From Dermanyssus gallinae (lineage: Eukaryota > Arthropoda > Arachnida > Mesostigmata > Dermanyssidae): DNA of 64,000 nucleotides. Within the stretch, counting starts at the first letter, position 1; the number at the start of each line of letters is the position of its first letter. Positions 27,150 to 39,069 of the stretch are shown piece by piece. The position numbers and the translations under genes are program-made. The DNA lies in contig QVRM01002284.1 in NCBI GenBank assembly GCA_003439945.1, positions 1-64,000 of the forward strand. The letters run 5' to 3'. Under the pieces are notes generated by a model. That model was not told the origin of the DNA. It did no database searches and worked only from the letters and a program-made list of their open reading frames with translations.

Positions 27150-29718
27150 ACAAAGCCGTCTCGTCCCCGCGCGCAGTCCTACGGACGGTGCAAACGAAGA
27201 TGAAGCAATCTCGTCTCCGCGCGGTCTCACAGACAGTGCACACGAAGACGAGCGCACTCAGTGCAGAACTGTGAGGCGATTCCCCAAATGGGCCTTGCAT
27301 AATCTAACACGCTCGCGACAGTATCTGCTGCAATTCTCGATATGTCTGCAAAAACAAAGTAAAGTTATCCAAATACGCCCGTCGTCTGGCCATGCGAGGC
27401 CGCCCCCAGATCCTCCGCTGCCTACCTGCAAGGAGATAAAGATCGACCTTAACGTTCCCGTTGAGGAGCCGAACTGTCCCGCCATTGACGTCGACAGTGC
27501 AGAATCTCTGAAGGAGATGGACCACTCGTACGCCGAGCCTCTTGGCATTAGAAAACGCCCGGCGGATACATCCCCGACGGGACTTCGCTCCGACAAGAAG
27601 CGCATCTCTGACGTCGGCGAACCGTGATACTCACGACGACCTCTGCAACCAAGACGACGGACTGCGCAAAAGCTGATCTTAAATGGGGCGTTGACGCAGA
27701 GGTAGCATACGCCCGGGCGTTAGCGGTGCTTAGGGGGATGTCAAGACAGTGGTAGAGGCCTGCACATTAAGGAATACCAGGATGGAGCTAAAACAGGTAT
27801 CAGATAAACCGGAATCGCGACTTTGCTAAACTAACGGGCCTGTTCTGGCCTCCGGGCTCTCTCCGGCAGGCTCCCCATCTTACGAAGATTGCCACCTTGT
27901 GGTAGGCATTTTACATCCCAACAAGCTCTGCAATGAGGCTGTGATCACTCTATTCCGCTCCGTTATCGAGCGCATGACCCAGCTCTCAACCTCCTCAGCG
28001 ACGACGAAACCCCTTTTCCCACCATTACCCAAAACCACTCACTGCTCGTCACGAGAACTTCAATGCCGCGCACACTGCCTGGGAGGGTGGGAGGGGGTCG
28101 CCGCGCCACCGACAAAGGCGCGACTCTTGTTGGCTGGATGTCCGAGCATAACATGACCCTGGCCAACTATGGCAATGTTCCTACGTTCGCGCGCCGAAGG
28201 TCAAACATCGTTCTTAGACCTCACCTTGGCGCCGAAGTCAAACATCGTTTCTTAGACCTCACTGCTCTACGATAATTACAGGACTGGAAAGTCCAGGAGG
28301 ACGAGGAAAAACCCTAAGCAACCACCGCTATTTAACGTTTAAATCACGCGTTGTCCCGATACGTGGAGGCGCACGTGGCAGAATGCGATATATCAACAAA
28401 AATGCTCGTCTGACTTTTTTTAGAAGCTGGTTCACTTGCTTGGCGGACACTCCATTAGACGAGGATGCTCTGGCTACAAATCTAGCGGCTGCCTGCCGGG
28501 GGGCCGGGGGCTCAGTCAGATGTGGCGGCACAAATGCCCGCCTGCAAAACCCTGGTAGAGCTCGGATATTCAGACAGCCCGCGTAGACTGTATACGCGCG
28601 AACCGCACACTGACACGTGTACGCTCTTGCTGGCGAAACGAAGGCGACAGAGGCACAATGTCGACCCTCTGGCAGATGCCGTTGCCAGGGTTGAGCGCTT
28701 AGATGAGCTATATCGTACGCATGGACTCCGCTTGCGAAAGCTCATTCAGCAAGCAATGGCCGAACCCTGGAAGGCCTTTGTGGATTTGGTTGAGGCGGAC
28801 GTGTGGGGTCTTCTCTATCGGATCGTTGTGAGCAAGCTCCGCGCATCACCACCGCCTCTCCTGGTAAAAGAAACTCGCCGGACAGTGGTTAAGCTATTTC
28901 CGCAACAACCGGCCCGCGCTCATACTAGCATTTCCATTGACCCTGAACAGATCCCGAAGAAAACAACGGATGACATAATAGAAGCTGCGGAGCAGTTAAC
29001 ATACTCAGCGCTGTAAGCAATGGTGGTCACCGCTCGCATATGGACTATCCTGAAGGCCAGGGCGAACACGGCTCTTGATCGAAAAAGCAGACGTATGGCT
29101 GAACATCACCTGGAGTTAGCACCACAAAAAACCGAGGCCCTTTTCCTAACCGGCCGCAGGCGGAGAGGGCCTATGTCCCTGAAGCTCAACGGGCACGCTC
29201 TTACGCCGTCCCGCCGCGCCAGTACTTAGGGGTAACCTCGAAGACAGGTCTAACTGGCCTACCACACAGAAAGTGGCAAGAGTCTCGGCCAACCTGGCCC
29301 GTATACTACCCCGGGAGAGAGGCGCGTCCGATCCCAAACGGCACCCAATTTGGGTTAACTGGGCATACAAGACGGTCTCCACGGACTTCCTGCTTGTTCT
29401 CGCATGCCTGCTTCCATGGGACATGTTGACGGAAGAAAGGAGGAGGCGGAGATCAAACGGGGTGACATAGTGGAGTGAATCTCAACAGACCACACTCGTC
29501 GCTTGGGCGGAGATGTGGACCTACCCGCCTGCCGGAGACACGAGAGGACGTGGACACGCTCCCTCATGGACTTGCGCAAGTGGTATACGGCACAGGGACC
29601 AATGACATATTACGCTGCCCAGGCGCTGAACGGACATAGCCAGTACCATGCGTACATGATGAAGGTGCTACGGACATATGCATTCTCTGCGACGCCGGTG
29701 TGCCCGATGATGAGATGA
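27150..29718 (+). pseudogene. R1-like LINE with RT core deleted
   Basis: Plus-strand parts in R1 order. A possible ORF1 piece has IRKRPADTSPTGLRSDKKRI near 27550-27610. The endonuclease shows GGRRATDKGATLVGWMSEHN and NYGNVPTFARRRSN (28085-28210). The linker reads EPWKAFVDLVEADVWG and YRIVVSKLRA (28760-28850). After a stop at 29014 the sequence jumps to the thumb (HHLELAPQKTEALFLTGRRR, near 29105-29160), and ends with WTRSLMDLRKWY and QALNGHSQYHAY (29550-29660). The RT fingers and palm, including YADD, are missing between 29016 and 29025. Several frameshifts are present. It is more GC-rich than its surroundings. No 28S flank was seen. Confidence 0.85.
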
Positions 29719-29759
29719 GGAGCTCAAATGAATTCAAGTGTCGAGAGAAGTGCAGTGCG

Positions 29760-31990
29760 TGAACACAGTGATCGAGCAGGACAAGGACTGACTGAAAACA
29801 CTTCTCGAGGAATGAAAAGACGTGTTCGAAGGACTAGGTAAATTGCCACAGCCGATAAAAATACATGTGAACCAAGATGCACGCCCAGTGCAACAGCATT
29901 CAAGAACTCCTTCGATTGCCTTGATATACGCTATCGTGCGTCGCATAAAAAAACTGGAACAACAAAATGGTGATAGAGGAGGTTAACCATCCGACAGAAT
30001 GGGCATCGAAACGTGTGGCGGTGGACCTCCCCGGCCGAAAACTCAGGCTGGTGCTCGACCCACACGCACTAAATAAAATCATCCAAAAACCATGATACCG
30101 GATGCCGTCACCCAACGATACTCGTTACTGCCTAAACAAAGCCAAGGTATTTTCAGTGCTCGACGCGCGAGATAACTTCTATAGATGCGGAAAGCCGAGA
30201 CTACAAAGCATTCTGGACGCTGATCGGCAGATACCGCTAATGCCGGGTTCCCCAAGGAATCTTATCAACGCCCAAAAAATATCAGTAACGGTTTGAGAAA
30301 CGTCTCAGTTGTGGCAGATGACACAATCGTATGGGGAGAACGACACACAGTACCCGAAGTAATCGGTAATACAAGAACTTGCAGTCCCTATTCCAACGCG
30401 CTCGAGAAGTTCGACTACGCTTCAACAGGGGGTAAGCTCCGCATGGGTAAGTCGCGTGTTAAATTCATGGTTCATGTCATAAGCAAAGACGTATTACAAG
30501 TTGACGCTAAGAAAGTAAAAGCGATCGAAGAGATGATGCCACCAAATGATGTAAAAAGCATAATGAGATTTTTAGGCTGCGTTAACTATTTGCTTTCATT
30601 CATTCATTCTCAGCCTCTCCGAGCTATCAGGGTCTCTGAGAAGGTTAACGCAGTAACTGTTGCGTTTTGTGTGCGCTTACGACGAATTCAGCTGGCGAAG
30701 CCAGCAGCAAGCAGCGTTCGACGCAATCAAGAAGAGACTGACGGAAGCACCTTCACTCGCACCAAACCGATACTGATACAAACCGACGCGAGCGAACACG
30801 ACGCCGGCGGCGTTCTTGTTTAAGACGGGAAGCGAATCGCTTACACCTCCCACTCATTCAGCGATAGTGAACAAACTATGCAGTGATCGAAATCGAGTGT
30901 CTCGTTATAGTGACGGCATGCAAAAGTGCGACAAACACTACATCTACGAAATGCCGACGGTCACAATACAGACAGGGTACAGACTACTAGAAAGTATATT
31001 CGCCAAACCACTCGACGCATGTCCTAAACATTTGCAACGAATGAGGTTGAATTTAATGAAGTTAGACCTCAGGGTACAGTATACACCTGGTAAGACGAAC
31101 CTCGTAGCCGATGTATTAAGCAGACACCTCCTGAAGACCAAGTTTGAACCCGATGGCGTGTGGAGAGTGGAACTTGAACAGATCGACTAATCGCACCTCC
31201 CACCCACTGATGCAACAGGTCAAAACCGCAACAGCAAATAGATCATCAATGCAAATGCTTATCAAGGCGATTCAGGGCGGTTGGCCTGCATGGGAGAAAA
31301 ATGTACCTGTTGAAATCTTACAATTTTACAACATTTGTGGCGAGCTAGTGGTTGATAATGGTGTTATCTACCGAGGCAGCGCAGTCGTTTCTCCACCGAG
31401 TCTGAGGCCAGAGTTTCTCCGTCGGACGCATAAATTACATCTCGGGTTCGATGCGATGCGCCGTAGAGCCCCAAGAACACAGTGTTCTGGCTACGGACGA
31501 GAGACGACATAGAAACCTACGTAACTCGATGTGACGCCTGTTAGACCTCTGGCGTCAAACAACGAACCGAGCTGTTAATGAACAAGCCGATTCCACAGAG
31601 ACCGTGGCAGGTAGTGCGCCAGGACATATTTGTTTGGCAGGGGCACTATTATCCGGTTACAGTGGATAGCTACAGTGATTACTTCGAGCTGGACGAGCTG
31701 AACAACGAGACGCCACTACCGCTCAGATCATCAAGAAGATAAGTGATCGATTACTTCAGTCGCCAAGGACGACCGTGTGAGATACACACCGACGCTGACC
31801 CTAGATACATGGCTCGAGAATTCCAACTTGTTTGTGCAGAATGACAATCAAAACACGTGCCGAGTTTGCCCCATTACCATCAAGTCAACGGTAAGGCCGG
31901 AAGCGCCGTCAAAATAGCGAAACGAATAGTAAAAATTACTCGACCAACAGAACAGTCCGATGAAGCCTCACCGGCAGAGAAACTGTTCTG
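29760..31990 (+). pseudogene. Ty3/gypsy pol remnant 1: RT, RNase H, integrase
   Basis: LTR-retrotransposon pol in normal order. RT N-terminus: KMVIEEVNHPTEWASKRVAV, LVLDPHALNKIIQKP and KVFSVLDARDNF (29960-30180). RT C-terminus: VVADDTIVWG as motif C, FMVHVISKD and MRFLGCVNYLLSF (30305-30600). RNase H: ILIQTDASEHDAGGVLV and VQYTPGKTNLVADVLSRH (30770-31130). Integrase: zinc region with H...H (31425-31440) and CDAC (31530), and core WQVVRQDIFVWQGHYYPV then IHTDADPRYMAREF (31600-31830). Stops and shifts occur throughout. No LTR, primer-binding site or protease was identified. The preceding R1 piece suggests the 5' half is lost. Confidence 0.9.
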
Positions 31991-32029
31991 GACGCGTGCT
32001 CGCGTATGCGGCCGCGCTAATTGTATCCA

Positions 32030-32335
32030 GTCTTCCGCGGCACAACTTTGCTTTGGGATCGCCGCCTAATTACCGGCTTAACCACAATTCGACGGAGCGC
32101 ACGCAAAGCACAAACGCGCTCTGCAGCTGCTACCAGCTGTTCTTTCGTATCTAGAAAAATGGGAGAACAGTACAAAACAGTAATATGCATCATGGCCATG
32201 CGGCCATAAAACAAGAAGAGAGAGGCCCGAGCCGGGTAGTTCGTTTATAAGAATAAGATTCACAGAAACCGCTAAACTACATACTTACTACACAGTACAT
32301 TTAGGCACATTGTACTCTTGGAAATCACAGACTAT
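32030..32335 (+). repeat. segment I, copy 2
   Basis: CTTTGCTTTGGGATCGCCGC at 32047, then GACGGAGCGCACGCAAAGCA and CACAGAAACCGCTAAACTAC near 32262. It directly follows the integrase remnant. Compare 22480-22880 and 57760-58015. Confidence 0.78.
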
Positions 32336-32594
32336 TATTTAATAACTATTATCATTTGATTAACCTCTTTTTTGACAATATTCAAACAAAGTGCTAAGCA
32401 GTACTATTTAGGCACCTTACTCTAATATAAGCCGAACACGATAATAATCATAATGACAATAAATACAATTATAAGAAAACGTGCACTGTAAACACTCCAT
32501 ACTAGCCTTTGATGGCTTTGAGGAGCTGTAAACCTCTGTACAAACGCAAACCACTCATTAGAATAATAACCCTTTCTATCTATCCATCTAATAT
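32336..32594. other. AT-rich spacer
   Basis: No motif recognised. Confidence 0.4.
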
Positions 32595-33210
32595 GCATTT
32601 ATAGACCCCCAGAACGGAACGCACACAAAACGCTGGCACTTGTTTACTGTTGTATACCGATCCCACTATGACGCAGACTTGAACGGTGTGCTAACTGTGA
32701 ATAACAGCACAAAGCAGTGTTCGCTTTCACTTCGGTGGGAGTTAAAGAACTCAGCGTGAGCATTGAAAACGACAGATCGTAGTCGATGTATACTAGTTGA
32801 CAAGGAAGGAGTACCGTCGATATTATCCTATCGTCAGCCCCACTTTCCCGTCAACCGCAAGACGTTATATTAAATGCAACGTCTGCTCCATCAGTAAGCG
32901 ATAGTAACTATTGTTAGCTAGCGAGCGTATCAGACGATATGATCCACGCGGAGAGGACGATTCGATGTCCCGTCTGTATGGCCGCTAGCATCGCTACAAA
33001 GACGAAGTAAAGGTATAAGCCGCCGTTTGGCAATGAGTGCGAGACGAGCAAGCAACAGAAAAGACAAGAGCAAAGAAGGAACGTTTTGAAGAACCCAATT
33101 GAAAGCCACTGAATAAAGACAGCGATGTGGTTCGTATTCTGGTCACGGCACCAGTGGTTAGTACCAGGTGCCGTGAGAAATTGGCATAGAATTTCTAAAT
33201 ATTCCTCCAT
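32595..33210 (+). repeat. segment J, copy 1
   Basis: Begins ATTTATAGACCCCCAGAACG, then CCCACTATGACGCAGACTTG and TCGGTGGGAGTTAAAGAACT. The second half (32900-33080) has GATATGATCCACGCGGAGAG and ATGGCCGCTAGCATCG. The order and spacing are those of the most intact copy at 60790-61500. Frames are broken here. Confidence 0.8.
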
Positions 33211-33214
33211 AAGG

Positions 33215-34008
33215 ACGTCACACTGCCGACCGAGAACACGTTCTCTGGGCGGAGTACGAGGTCAAACAGTAAAATCTAGCGGGTTGATCTAGTAGTACCT
33301 CATTATAAAGGAGCGCCTTAAGGCGAATATTGGCGTCGTGTGCCCCATACTGACTATTGTATCTAACGCCTGTCTCCGCAAAGGCAAGGTACAACATTTG
33401 TGGAAAAATATTCACTTGCTGTCCATAGCTAACAGAAAGGGCGACGCCACAGACACGAGAAACTACCGGGACACCACAGACACGAGAAACTACCGGAACA
33501 AGTAAATTTGCTGTACCAAAATACGTTTATCTATTAATGAATGCGTTTGTAAATTTTGCGGTAATAGTAATATCCACGTAAGCAACTTAGTGGTTGGCTT
33601 AGTGGCAAAGCCTTTGCCTTGCATTCGGGAGGACTGGGTTCGAGACCCAGACCGGCCACTCTTAAATTGGTTTGCATGGTTTCCAATTTAGACAAGGTAA
33701 ATGCCGGAGTGGAATAAACTTAGCCATGACATGAAAGATCCGTACACGGGCAATTGCCTTACGGAAAAAAAAAAAAAAAAGTATTAAAAAAAAAAAACGT
33801 AAGCAACTGTCAGTATATGGTGAAGCGAATTGAAATTGGAGAGAAATCTTTAAACCTTGCTTTTCTTCTAAATGTCGTGTGAATGCAAGCTTTAGTGTTA
33901 AGGTTACTCCCAGGATATTTAAAACAATCGACAAGTTCGAGGTTTACATTGTTGATCTTAAGACGTCTGTTTCTAACCGCATATCTTCAAACACTAAAAT
34001 GCAGTTTC
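33215..34008 (-). pseudogene. segment F copy 2, without its TRAF gene
   Basis: Same sequence as 37970-38500 but split by SINE-B (33588-33796). The minus strand reads NILGVTLTLKLAFTRHLEEK near 33920-33860, an RT thumb motif. The segment stops at about 34008 (AACACTAAAATGCAG) and passes directly to segment L. In copy 3 this same point is followed by the rest of F and a TRAF gene. A TRAF copy therefore appears to have been deleted here. Confidence 0.7.
33576..33808 (+). mobile_element. SINE-B: tRNA-headed SINE with poly-A and 12-bp target duplication
   Basis: ACGTAAGCAACT occurs at 33576-33587 and 33797-33808. Between them is a tRNA-like head with box A TGGCTTAGTGG (33595-33605), box B GGTTCGAGACC (33637-33647), a perfect CTGGG/CCCAG T-arm stem and a 4-bp D stem. 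The acceptor arms do not pair well, so it is not a tRNA gene. A ~100-bp body and an A-rich tail (33765-33796) follow. The paralogous site at 38275-38286 (ACCTAAGCAACTGTCAG) is empty, which proves the insertion. Confidence 0.95.
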
Positions 34009-36040
34009 AAAGTTAGATTATATAAATTGCTCATATTGCGTAAAATATACCCAAATTTTTATTTAAGTCATAACGTCTTTGTAAACGGCCAAATCGACGT
34101 TTATTCGAAGCTTATCTAAAAAGTGCTAGACTTCGGTGATCAGGATCACTCTCCTAAAGATCTATCCTTATATTATCGGTTGAGACGTATTAGGCTTGAC
34201 GATAAGTTATGCGCTATGGGCGACGGAGGCCTGCGAAATGGCCCAAACGTGAAAAACGGCCCCGGAAACAGCAAGACAAAACCGCATTAATAATCTGTAT
34301 GTAGGCATGGCCAGTTTCTCCCGTGTAGGGCGAAAAATGTTTTAAAGAGTAATGCTGTTATGTGATTGTCGTGTTGCATTACTAATTAGTTATTCGGCTT
34401 CATTATACTGGGACGACCTTCATTGCTCGCATCGTCGAGACAGCGCGCACAGCCCTAATTTCTCTCTATGGAGAGGTAGGCGATGTCTGGCGACTGTCCG
34501 TCCCGACGGCAGTGGCGCTTTTCTACCTCAAGATTGTTCCAGCGATGATGTATGGTCTTGACAGAGTATAGGAACACCTCACTCGGGCAAACTTTGGTTT
34601 GCTTGAAAAGTGTTTTACAATGTATATGAAGCGAGTACTTTGCCTGTCAATGCGGGCAAGGAGCCGCTTTGTGTACCTAATGTCAGGCTGTGCACCAGTT
34701 GTTGAGATAATTCGATTGAGGTTGAAGACGCCGCGTACAGTACCATTCGAGAGCTTTATCTTGGAATGGGAAAATAAAGTTGAACAAGTCCGACGAGAGG
34801 TCGGAGACCTGGATATTTTCAGGGCCTCTTACCTATGGTCTGGTCTTGCATGTGACAATCGCCACGTCTATACCAGATAAATAGTTCATGGTTATCATCA
34901 CCTAGTTTGTTCGAATACGAGCTTCCACGAAGAGTACACAGAGTGCGTACACTGTGCTCTCAGGTGTGTACGAAGTTTCATGCGTCTGCCTGCCTGGCCC
35001 TTGCGGAGAGATCACTGCACTGCCTCTCTCGAATAACATGCCGCGAGCAGCTGAATAATTTCAGCAGCTGTATAATTGTATAATCTGTATAATTATGTTA
35101 TATGCATACTCAATATGAGTGAAATAAGTACAATGGAAAACAAATTACTAATTAGTTATGTAATCTTTTTGCGCTTTTTTAGCGTTAATTAGAGTGTGGT
35201 TATTCAAGTCAAGCCCAACTTGACTTGAACCTACAATTGGGCGGAAATGAGGTTGTGCGGTGGAGCACCATATGTACGTTATTGGCAACTCAGCACATAC
35301 GTATATTCTTAAAGCGACTTTTTCCTAAGGAGTTGTTGGACTCGTTGATGAATCACTTTTTCAACGGAATGGGGAGCGGAAATGGCTTGTTTAGGAATGA
35401 GAGTGAAATTGCTAATTTATCTGTTATAGCGATGTGACTGACCGGATATTTCTTTTCAAAATGTGCGATGGCAAGAGAACGAGTTGTTCGATTAAGAAAC
35501 AATAAATATGCCAGCATGCTGGGAAGAAAGTCTGCTTCGTCTGAAAGATACTCAACTTTGTATAGGGTATGCGAGGAAGTTGCGTTGAGGAAATTTGCAA
35601 AAATCGAGACTTTGGATGTTTTATTTTTGAGCTTTAATATTCAATACTTTTAATGCTTGCCATTACGCTCATAGCAAGCACACATAATTTACGTTCATTT
35701 TGGTACCAATCGATTGTTGTACGATTTAATAGTGGTTGTGATGTAACTAAGGTGTTTTGGTGGACATAATGGATGAGAGCACATATGTGCAGCTATAATT
35801 TTGGCTTGTTTATTAACAAATATTAAACAAAACTCTTAGAATCACTTAAAATCGTTTATTATTAGAAGAACTGATTAAAAGAGTGACCATCAATATACAC
35901 GTTCGGTAACGGTTGCAAAAGTTTTTAATATCATCAAATTCACTCTCAATATTCCCGGCTCTCGGTGCATTGAAGATATGCCTCACTGTGAGTTCCAAGC
36001 CCGTAGGGGATTGTATATTGTTTGGGTGCATTACACTTAA
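34009..36040 (+). repeat. segment L, copy 2, split by LINE-G
   Basis: Matches 43120-44400: TTATATTATCGGTTGAGACG (34168), GTCAAGCCCAACTTGACTTG (35209), the GGAATGGGGAGCGGAAATGG run (35370) and the 55-bp module (35957-36010). LINE-G copy 2 is inserted at 34394-35143. The plus/minus sense of L is unknown. Confidence 0.82.
34378..35159 (+). mobile_element. LINE-G copy 2, 750 bp, 16-bp target duplication
   Basis: ATTACTAATTAGTTAT flanks the insert (34378-34393 and 35144-35159). The body is the 3' end of LINE-G: RSRFVYLMSGCAPVVEIIRL, RTVPFESFILEWENK and DIFRASYLWSGLACDNRHVY match copy 1. The tail (to 35143) is AT-rich with AATAAGTACAATGGAAAACAA. Segment L copy 3 has the unfilled site near 43465-43485. 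Stops and frame changes make it non-coding. Confidence 0.93.
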
Positions 36041-36099
36041 CGAAAGCACCAAACTTGGCGCGGCTCCAAAACGTACCACACTTGGCGGGGTTTCCAAAC

Positions 36100-37620
36100 T
36101 GCAAACCCGCCCACGCGTTTCAAATAAAGCTCAACATTGCTTAGCTGATGCTACCGGCGGAAATCCCTGTGCATGGCTGGCCGCTCTTGCCGAACGCTTC
36201 AAATATTCACAGAAACGTGATATTTCAACGATACTTGTTTGAGAAAGAGACTGTCAGTAAAAGAGTTCAAAGAACGCATGGGCCAGCATGTCAAGCGGTG
36301 CGAATACACCGATGAGACAACGATGCTGCGCGATAACCTGATTCTATGTCCCCGACTGGGAATAGCCAGGGAAGCATTATTTCGCGAACAAGGCCACAGA
36401 AGTCTAACAATCGACGTCGTGTTGAGAACACTGGAAACGTACGAGAATAATGAAAGATCGCAAACAAATAATAGAAGGAGACCGACATCGCGCCGGCGGC
36501 GAACGGCACGAAGAAATTGCTACGGTTTTCAACATGGGTGGCCGGCAGGCAGTAACAAATCTACAACAACGACCTCTGCCTTATGCAGATAGACTGCCGC
36601 CTGCCCGCAACAGCAGTAGCCAGACACCAAACTGTGACAAATGCGGCCTACAACACCTACCATACGAATTTCGATTGCCAATGGCAGACGGTGCAAGAGT
36701 TCCATAATATTAAATCATTTCGCTTGTGTGTGTCGATCAAGGCCAGCAGATAGCCGAAAATATGGACATCAGAGACATTGCGTTCGCGTAACAGACGACA
36801 ATGTGGCAATCCACAACGACAACGATGATGACTGTGACTCAGAAGACGCGTACCGTATCGAGACGATTTGTAAGCCAAGTAGAAAGGGAAGCACCTGTTG
36901 AGATGTTACCATTTTACAGCATTTGTGATGAGCTAGTGGTGGATTATGGTGCTGTCTACGGAGGCAGCGTAGTCGTTTCTCCACCGCGTCTGAGACCGGA
37001 GTTTCTCCGTCGGGAACATAAATTATATCTCGGGTTCGATGCGATGCGCCATAGACCCCAAGAACACAGTGTTCTGGCCAAGGATGAGAGACTAGTGCAA
37101 AAACCACGTAACTCGCTGTGACGCCTACCAGACCTTTCACGTCAAACAGCGAGCCGAACCGTTAACGAACAAGCCGATTCCACTGAGACCGCGGCAGACA
37201 GTGCATCAGGACGTATTTGTTTGGCAGGGGCATTATTATCTGGTTACCACAGTGGAGAGCTCACAGTGGTTACTGTAAGCTGGACGAGCTGAACAAAGCA
37301 CCAGCACCGCTTAGATCATCAAGAAAACAAGTGAACACTTCAGTCGTCACGGACGACCATGTGAGATACACACCGACGCTGACCCTAGCTAGATACATGG
37401 CTCGAGAATTCTAACTAATTTGTGCAGAATGGCAAACAAAATCGTGCTGAGTTCGCCTAATTACCACCAGGCCAACGGTAAGTTAAACCCTCTACCCCCT
37501 CAAAAAAAAGGCCAACGGTAAGACCGAAAGCGCCGTCAAAGTAGCAAAACGAATAGTAAAAACGACACAGCCAAACAACGAGAATCTGTACGCGGCGTTA
37601 TTGGAGTGGCGGTCGACAGA
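36100..37620 (+). pseudogene. Ty3/gypsy remnant 2: gag joined to integrase
   Basis: The gag C-terminal part reads CEYTDETTMLRDNLILCPRL (36300-36360), then two Cys/His knuckles begin CDKCGLQHLPYE (36638-36675) with NHFACVCRSRPADSR after them. Directly afterwards (about 36870) comes the integrase zinc region SPPRLRPEFLRREHKLYLGF (36985-37045) and a broken core to 37600 (ARYMAREF, then KTESAVKVAKRIVK). Protease, RT and RNase H are missing, about 3 kb by comparison with a standard element. It is the same family as remnant 1. Confidence 0.87.
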
Positions 37621-37639
37621 ATATTGAATATAACTTCTG

Positions 37640-37965
37640 TTCTATCAGGAAGCCGTAAGATCTGTTAGATTATGTTTAGGCTGGAGCGCAGCCAACTGGC
37701 CTTATCACCACCATCAACAACAACAACGAGAACACGAATCGTCGTGCTTCTCGTTAAATGCACAAACAAACGTTTGAACAGGCAGTGCAGCTAACGCACG
37801 TATCAGACGATATGGTCCACGCGGAGAGAACGATTTGATGGCCCGTTTATATGGCCGCTAGCATCGGTAAAAAGACGAGCTGGAAGAACGGCAAAAGCAT
37901 AAGGTGTCGTTTGGCAGTGAAAGCCGGGAACCGAATCACGCAACCTGCGTCATCAGAGATTATTA
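37640..37965 (+). repeat. segment J, right half only
   Basis: GGAAGCCGTAAGATCTGTTA, TTATGTTTAGGCTGGAGCGC and GACGATATGGTCCACGCGGA match 61105-61290. The left half of J is absent. It sits between gypsy remnant 2 and segment F copy 3. Confidence 0.78.
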
Positions 37966-37969
37966 AGTT

Positions 37970-38860
37970 CTATGGCGGGTACGACGTCAAACGGTAAAAC
38001 CTAGCAGGTTGAAACAGTAGTACCCCATTATAAAGGAGCACCTCAAGGCGAATATTGGCGTCGTGTGCCCCATACTGACAATTGTATCTAACACCTGTCT
38101 CTACAAAGGCAAGGTACAAAATGAGTGGAAAGATATTCACTTGCTGTCCATAACTAACAGAAAAGGCTACGCCACAAACACGAGAAACTACCGGGACAAA
38201 TAAAAATTGCCATACCAAAATACGGTTTCCTATTATTGACTGCGTTTGTAGATTTTGCGGTAATAGTGATATCCACCTAAGCAACTGTCAGTATATGGTG
38301 AAACGAATTGAAATTATAGAGAAAACGTTAAATCTTAGCTTGCCTTTCTTCTAAATGTCATGTGAATGCAAGCTTTAGTGTTAAGGTTACACCCCGGGTT
38401 TTTAAAACAATCGACAAATTCAAGGTTTACATTGTTGATCTTAAGACGTCTGTTACTAATCGCATATCTTCAAACACTAAAATGCAGGATTTTGGTTATG
38501 GCGACATTGATCGTAAGTCCATTTTTCCCGTACTATGCATCTACTTCCTGTAAGTAAAGGTTTACGTGATGCCGATGCAAAATCCTCAAAACGCTTTTTG
38601 TATGATATATGCCCTCTAGCATAGCTGTTCGGTCGACCGTTACAGGAAAAAGCCATTGTGGAGAGAGTCACACATATTAGAAACCCTGTTTAGTATTAGA
38701 GTCGTCAACACTTTACGCAGTACGCAACTTAATGTTATGTCCCTGAAGTAGATCAGCGCCATCCCCCTTACCTTTGAAATAGGGTGCACGATGCTTTTCC
38801 GCCAGTTCCCGAAAAAAGCTTTCTTGGCCTAAACGAGCACTAAGAAGTTTAGTTTTTAAA
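37970..38860 (-). pseudogene. segment F copy 3, 3' of TRAF2
   Basis: The most complete F. It includes the empty SINE-B site (38275-38286) and the RT thumb stretch GVTLTLKLAF (near 38390-38360). Further upstream on the minus strand are GLTI/DQCRHNQNP-like pieces near 38540-38480 and FFRELAEKHRAPYFKGKGDG near 38825-38765. It leads into TRAF2 after about 200 bp, as F copy 1 does into TRAF1. Confidence 0.68.
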
Positions 38861-39069
38861 ACGTCATTTTTATTATTTATCACTCATTCGTATAGCTATA
38901 TCGTTCGCAAGGATAACAAATATTTGCGTATATGTTGAGGATATGTGACATTTTCACTTTTAATTAACCGGTGTACACGTTCATAAAGAGACAATTGTTA
39001 CCTCTATTATTTAAGCAAATGATTAAATAAATAAAATACAAATTCTGCATTAATAAAAATATTTGCGTA
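38861..39069. other. AT-rich spacer 3' of TRAF2
   Basis: About 110 bp (38935-39045) are extra relative to the F1-TRAF1 interval, a small insertion of unknown nature. Confidence 0.45.

Noticed and set aside
33588..33660. Possible tRNA gene
   Set aside because: Box A, box B, D and T stems are good, but acceptor stem halves do not pair, the anticodon stem is poor, and it is the head of a SINE with poly-A and target duplication.
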